Part shown: piece by piece, positions 5,576 through 7,577 of the stretch | Position numbering within the stretch: position 1 is the stretch's first letter | Layout: every line of letters begins with the position of its first letter | NCBI GenBank assembly: GCA_030824295.1 | Contig: JAVBYA010000362.1 | Location: 1 to 7,577, forward strand | DNA from: Bacteroidota bacterium | GTDB taxonomy: Bacteria > Bacteroidota > Ignavibacteria > UBA10030 > UBA8401 | Direction of reading: 5' to 3' | Length of the DNA: 7,577 nucleotides | Program-made: the position numbers and the translations under genes | Notes under the pieces: generated by a model | The model's database searches: none | Told to the model about the DNA's origin: nothing | Seen by the model: only the letters and a program-made list of their open reading frames with translations

Positions 5576-7577
5576 TTACTGTATCATCAACACCGCTGTT
5601 TCCTGCTTAAGGATCGACAACGGTATGACCACATTGCCGTTCTTCACAGAGAACGGAATTGTTTTATTGTTGATGATATTCGTGACCGACTTTACAGTGC
5701 CTGCAGGAATTCGACAGCTGATCGTTCCTTCCTTATCGATCGGTTCCGTGTTGAGTGCATAGATCAGTGTTCTCTCTTTCGAGGTGTGCACTTTCAATTC
5801 GAGCGATGTTCCTGAAGGTGAGGCGAATTCTGCTTCAGCAGAGACCCCTGCATCGTTGGCACATTGCAGTATGAACCTCTTTGCTCCATCGTTCTTTTGA
5901 TCGAAATAACTCGCGCCGAGGGGGACGGCGGAATAGACAGTCTTTCCTTTGCCGAACCGGTTGACGATCACTGCCGGTGCGCCGTTGTCCGCAAATGAAC
6001 CGGATACAATGGCATCTTTTCCCACTCGCAATTGTTCACGGAAGTATCGTCCATTGAACGAGAATGAGGTATCGGATCCTCCGTTCTTCATGGTGACAGC
6101 GAACGCCCCGTTCTTGGCCGTCCAATCGATCCGCTCCACATTGAACAGGTCGATGAGTCCGGCGCCGGGAGAGCGACGGTACGCGTTGTCGAATTCGTCC
6201 ATACTCGCCGTCCGTGCATCGGCAACCACGGTCCCGCCCTGCGCAACATACCGTTTCAGCAGTTCGGCAGTCTCTTTGCGAATGACGATCTGAAAGGGAA
6301 GATAGATGACCTTGTAGGAACAGAGCTGGTCGTAGGAAACACCCCGGTCCAAGCGCAGAATATCTGTTGTGATATTATTCTGATGCAACGCGTTGAATGT
6401 TCCTGCAATACTCTCATACATGAATTTTTGTGTGAGCGATTCGGATGTTTGTTCGAGTGTTTTTAGTAATCCGACCATATCTACGGCGATCGCTGTTTGA
6501 GATGGACGGAGTTGGGCTTCGGCGAGCAATGGACCATATGTGCTGATGACGGAGCCGATCTCTTTCACTGCCTCACCGCGAGGTGCAAGAGTACCGTTCA
6601 TGGTCGTCAGACCGCGGCCGAGCGCTTGCCTTCCGCGATGGAACGGTTCCCATTTCCAGAAGAGGATCCCCTTGCAGTTATTGGAGAGAGCCGTCCATAC
6701 GAGTGAGTTCATGGATTGTTTATCGAGATATCCATTCAGCACGAATCCGTTCTGAGCATTCGTGAACATTTCTGTCAGGATGAAACTCTTTGGCTGTGCT
6801 GCGGAACGGAAGATGGTGAACGCGAAATGATGCCGCCATTGAAGGTACGGAGTCAATCCGTTCCCCCGTTCCCACCCGTCCGGATAGTACGAAACGCCGC
6901 AGAGATCATTCTGTTCGGTGAATGCCCAGTTATCCGTTCCGTAGGAGCCGAATTGACCGAAGTCAGCGAAGGGTGAACTGACAGGATTCGCGTTGACAGC
7001 GTGAAGTGTATCATACTTCCGAATAAAGGATTTGAGTGTGCCGAGCAGTCTGCCGTTCAGTTCATTCCGGAACATGATCCAATCGATCTGCGGCATGGAG
7101 GAATTCCAATTGTCATTCAGGAACGGAGTGACCTCATTCCAATCGGTATATTCATCACCCCAGGCGGTCCGCAGCTTGGCGAGCGTTGTGTATTTCCTCT
7201 TCAGCCAAACGCGGAATGAATCAACGGTATGATCGGCATCGGATGAGTAGTGCGGTTCGTTCCAGACATTGTAAAAACTGAGCGCAGGACTCTTTCCGTA
7301 GCGCGCGATCACTTCTTTGAAATATGCATCGACTATCGGCAGAACATCCGGATGAGCAAAATCGACATTTTCACGGTTGTTCCTGGCCTGGTTCTTTCGG
7401 TGATGTTCGTTCCATATCCTCGGATTCTCTTTGAATTTCCAGATGGGGAAGTAATGGCTTCCTTGTTCTTCCTTGAACATCAGCGGAACGAACTTCAAGC
7501 CGGATGATTCGATCGTTCTGACCAGGTGATCTGTCCGTTCCCACAGCAGCGTTTTGCGTTCAGGATCCCATTGACTC
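5576..7577 (-). CDS. GH42 beta-galactosidase-like hydrolase, 5' end missing
   Basis: The stop TAA is at 5578-5576 and the frame is open to the right edge, giving 666 visible residues. A TTG at 7498 is internal: upstream codons read WDPERKTLLWERTDHLVRTI and match a barrel helix before LKFVPLMF. The start and any signal peptide are outside. Counting from that Leu as residue 1, NVWNEPH carries the probable acid/base E81, followed by the GH42 block FRVWLKRKY..L..LRTAWG; LTEMFTNAQNG carries the probable nucleophile E243. Residues about 335-540 (TAIAVDMVGLL, VIYLPFQIVI, YVAQGGTVVADART, GKGKTVYSAVPLGASYF) fit the class I amidotransferase-like trimerisation domain, and the rest is a C-terminal beta domain ending ILKQETAVLMIQ. 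Family members cleave terminal beta-galactosides; some act on galactans or arabinopyranosides. The acid/base motif is NEPH rather than the usual NEYG, so this is a divergent member. Confidence 0.87.
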   Translation of the reverse strand, partial: SQWDPERKTLLWERTDHLVRTIESSGLKFVPLMFKEEQGSHYFPIWKFKENPRIWNEHHRKNQARNNRENVDFAHPDVLPIVDAYFKEVIARYGKSPALSFYNVWNEPHYSSDADHTVDSFRVWLKRKYTTLAKLRTAWGDEYTDWNEVTPFLNDNWNSSMPQIDWIMFRNELNGRLLGTLKSFIRKYDTLHAVNANPVSSPFADFGQFGSYGTDNWAFTEQNDLCGVSYYPDGWERGNGLTPYLQWRHHFAFTIFRSAAQPKSFILTEMFTNAQNGFVLNGYLDKQSMNSLVWTALSNNCKGILFWKWEPFHRGRQALGRGLTTMNGTLAPRGEAVKEIGSVISTYGPLLAEAQLRPSQTAIAVDMVGLLKTLEQTSESLTQKFMYESIAGTFNALHQNNITTDILRLDRGVSYDQLCSYKVIYLPFQIVIRKETAELLKRYVAQGGTVVADARTASMDEFDNAYRRSPGAGLIDLFNVERIDWTAKNGAFAVTMKNGGSDTSFSFNGRYFREQLRVGKDAIVSGSFADNGAPAVIVNRFGKGKTVYSAVPLGASYFDQKNDGAKRFILQCANDAGVSAEAEFASPSGTSLELKVHTSKERTLIYALNTEPIDKEGTISCRIPAGTVKSVTNIINNKTIPFSVKNGNVVIPLSILKQETAVLMIQ

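Noticed and set aside
7496..7498. TTG at 7498 as the start of the GH42 gene
   Set aside because: The frame stays open to the window edge, and the upstream residues continue a plausible barrel helix. The true start must lie outside.

Overview
The window is one co-oriented stretch of a carbohydrate-degradation locus. All five genes lie on the minus strand, so transcription runs from the right edge to the left edge. In that order they are: a GH42-type beta-galactosidase (5' end outside the window), a secreted GH5 endo-mannanase-like enzyme with a C-terminal fibronectin type III domain, a cytoplasmic aldo/keto reductase of the GpR/YghZ (L-glyceraldehyde 3-phosphate reductase) type, a small secreted protein that is almost entirely one CBM6-like carbohydrate-binding module, and a large secreted GH2 enzyme of the exo-beta-glucosaminidase/beta-mannosidase-like group (3' end outside the window).

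The host looks like an uncultured member of the Bacteroidota/FCB group (Ignavibacteria-like lineages are possible), but this is inference. Supporting points are base composition near 50% GC, sparse and weak Shine-Dalgarno sites on some genes, one TAnnTTTG-type -7 promoter element, the style of the GH families, and interspersed repeats of the GTCATTGCGAG...GAAGCAATCT type. No SusC/SusD pair, regulator, transporter, RNA gene, transposase or CRISPR array is visible, so assignment to a classical polysaccharide utilisation locus is not shown by this window alone.

Layout from left to right on the plus strand: 1-1899 GH2 (partial); 1900-2056 spacer with a CAC-rich repeat broken by a small palindrome; 2057-2728 CBM6 protein; 2729-2832 spacer with one hairpin repeat unit; 2833-3840 aldo/keto reductase; a 10-nt gap; 3851-5317 GH5; 5318-5575 spacer holding a large composite inverted repeat; 5576-7577 GH42 (partial). 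The GH5 and reductase genes are the only tightly coupled pair. All three spacers longer than 100 nt carry palindromic repeats that would be transcribed as structured RNA if the genes are read as one unit.

Functionally, the GH5 enzyme probably cuts a beta-mannan-type backbone. The CBM6 protein would hold glycan near the cell surface or in the periplasm, and the GH2 and GH42 enzymes would trim products from their ends. The reductase would act inside the cell on a small aldehyde or sugar-derived carbonyl. The exact polysaccharide is not resolved. The most unusual non-coding signal is the nested, modular palindromic repeat at 5372-5534 and its relative at 2770-2813. I found no clear evidence for an entirely new system.
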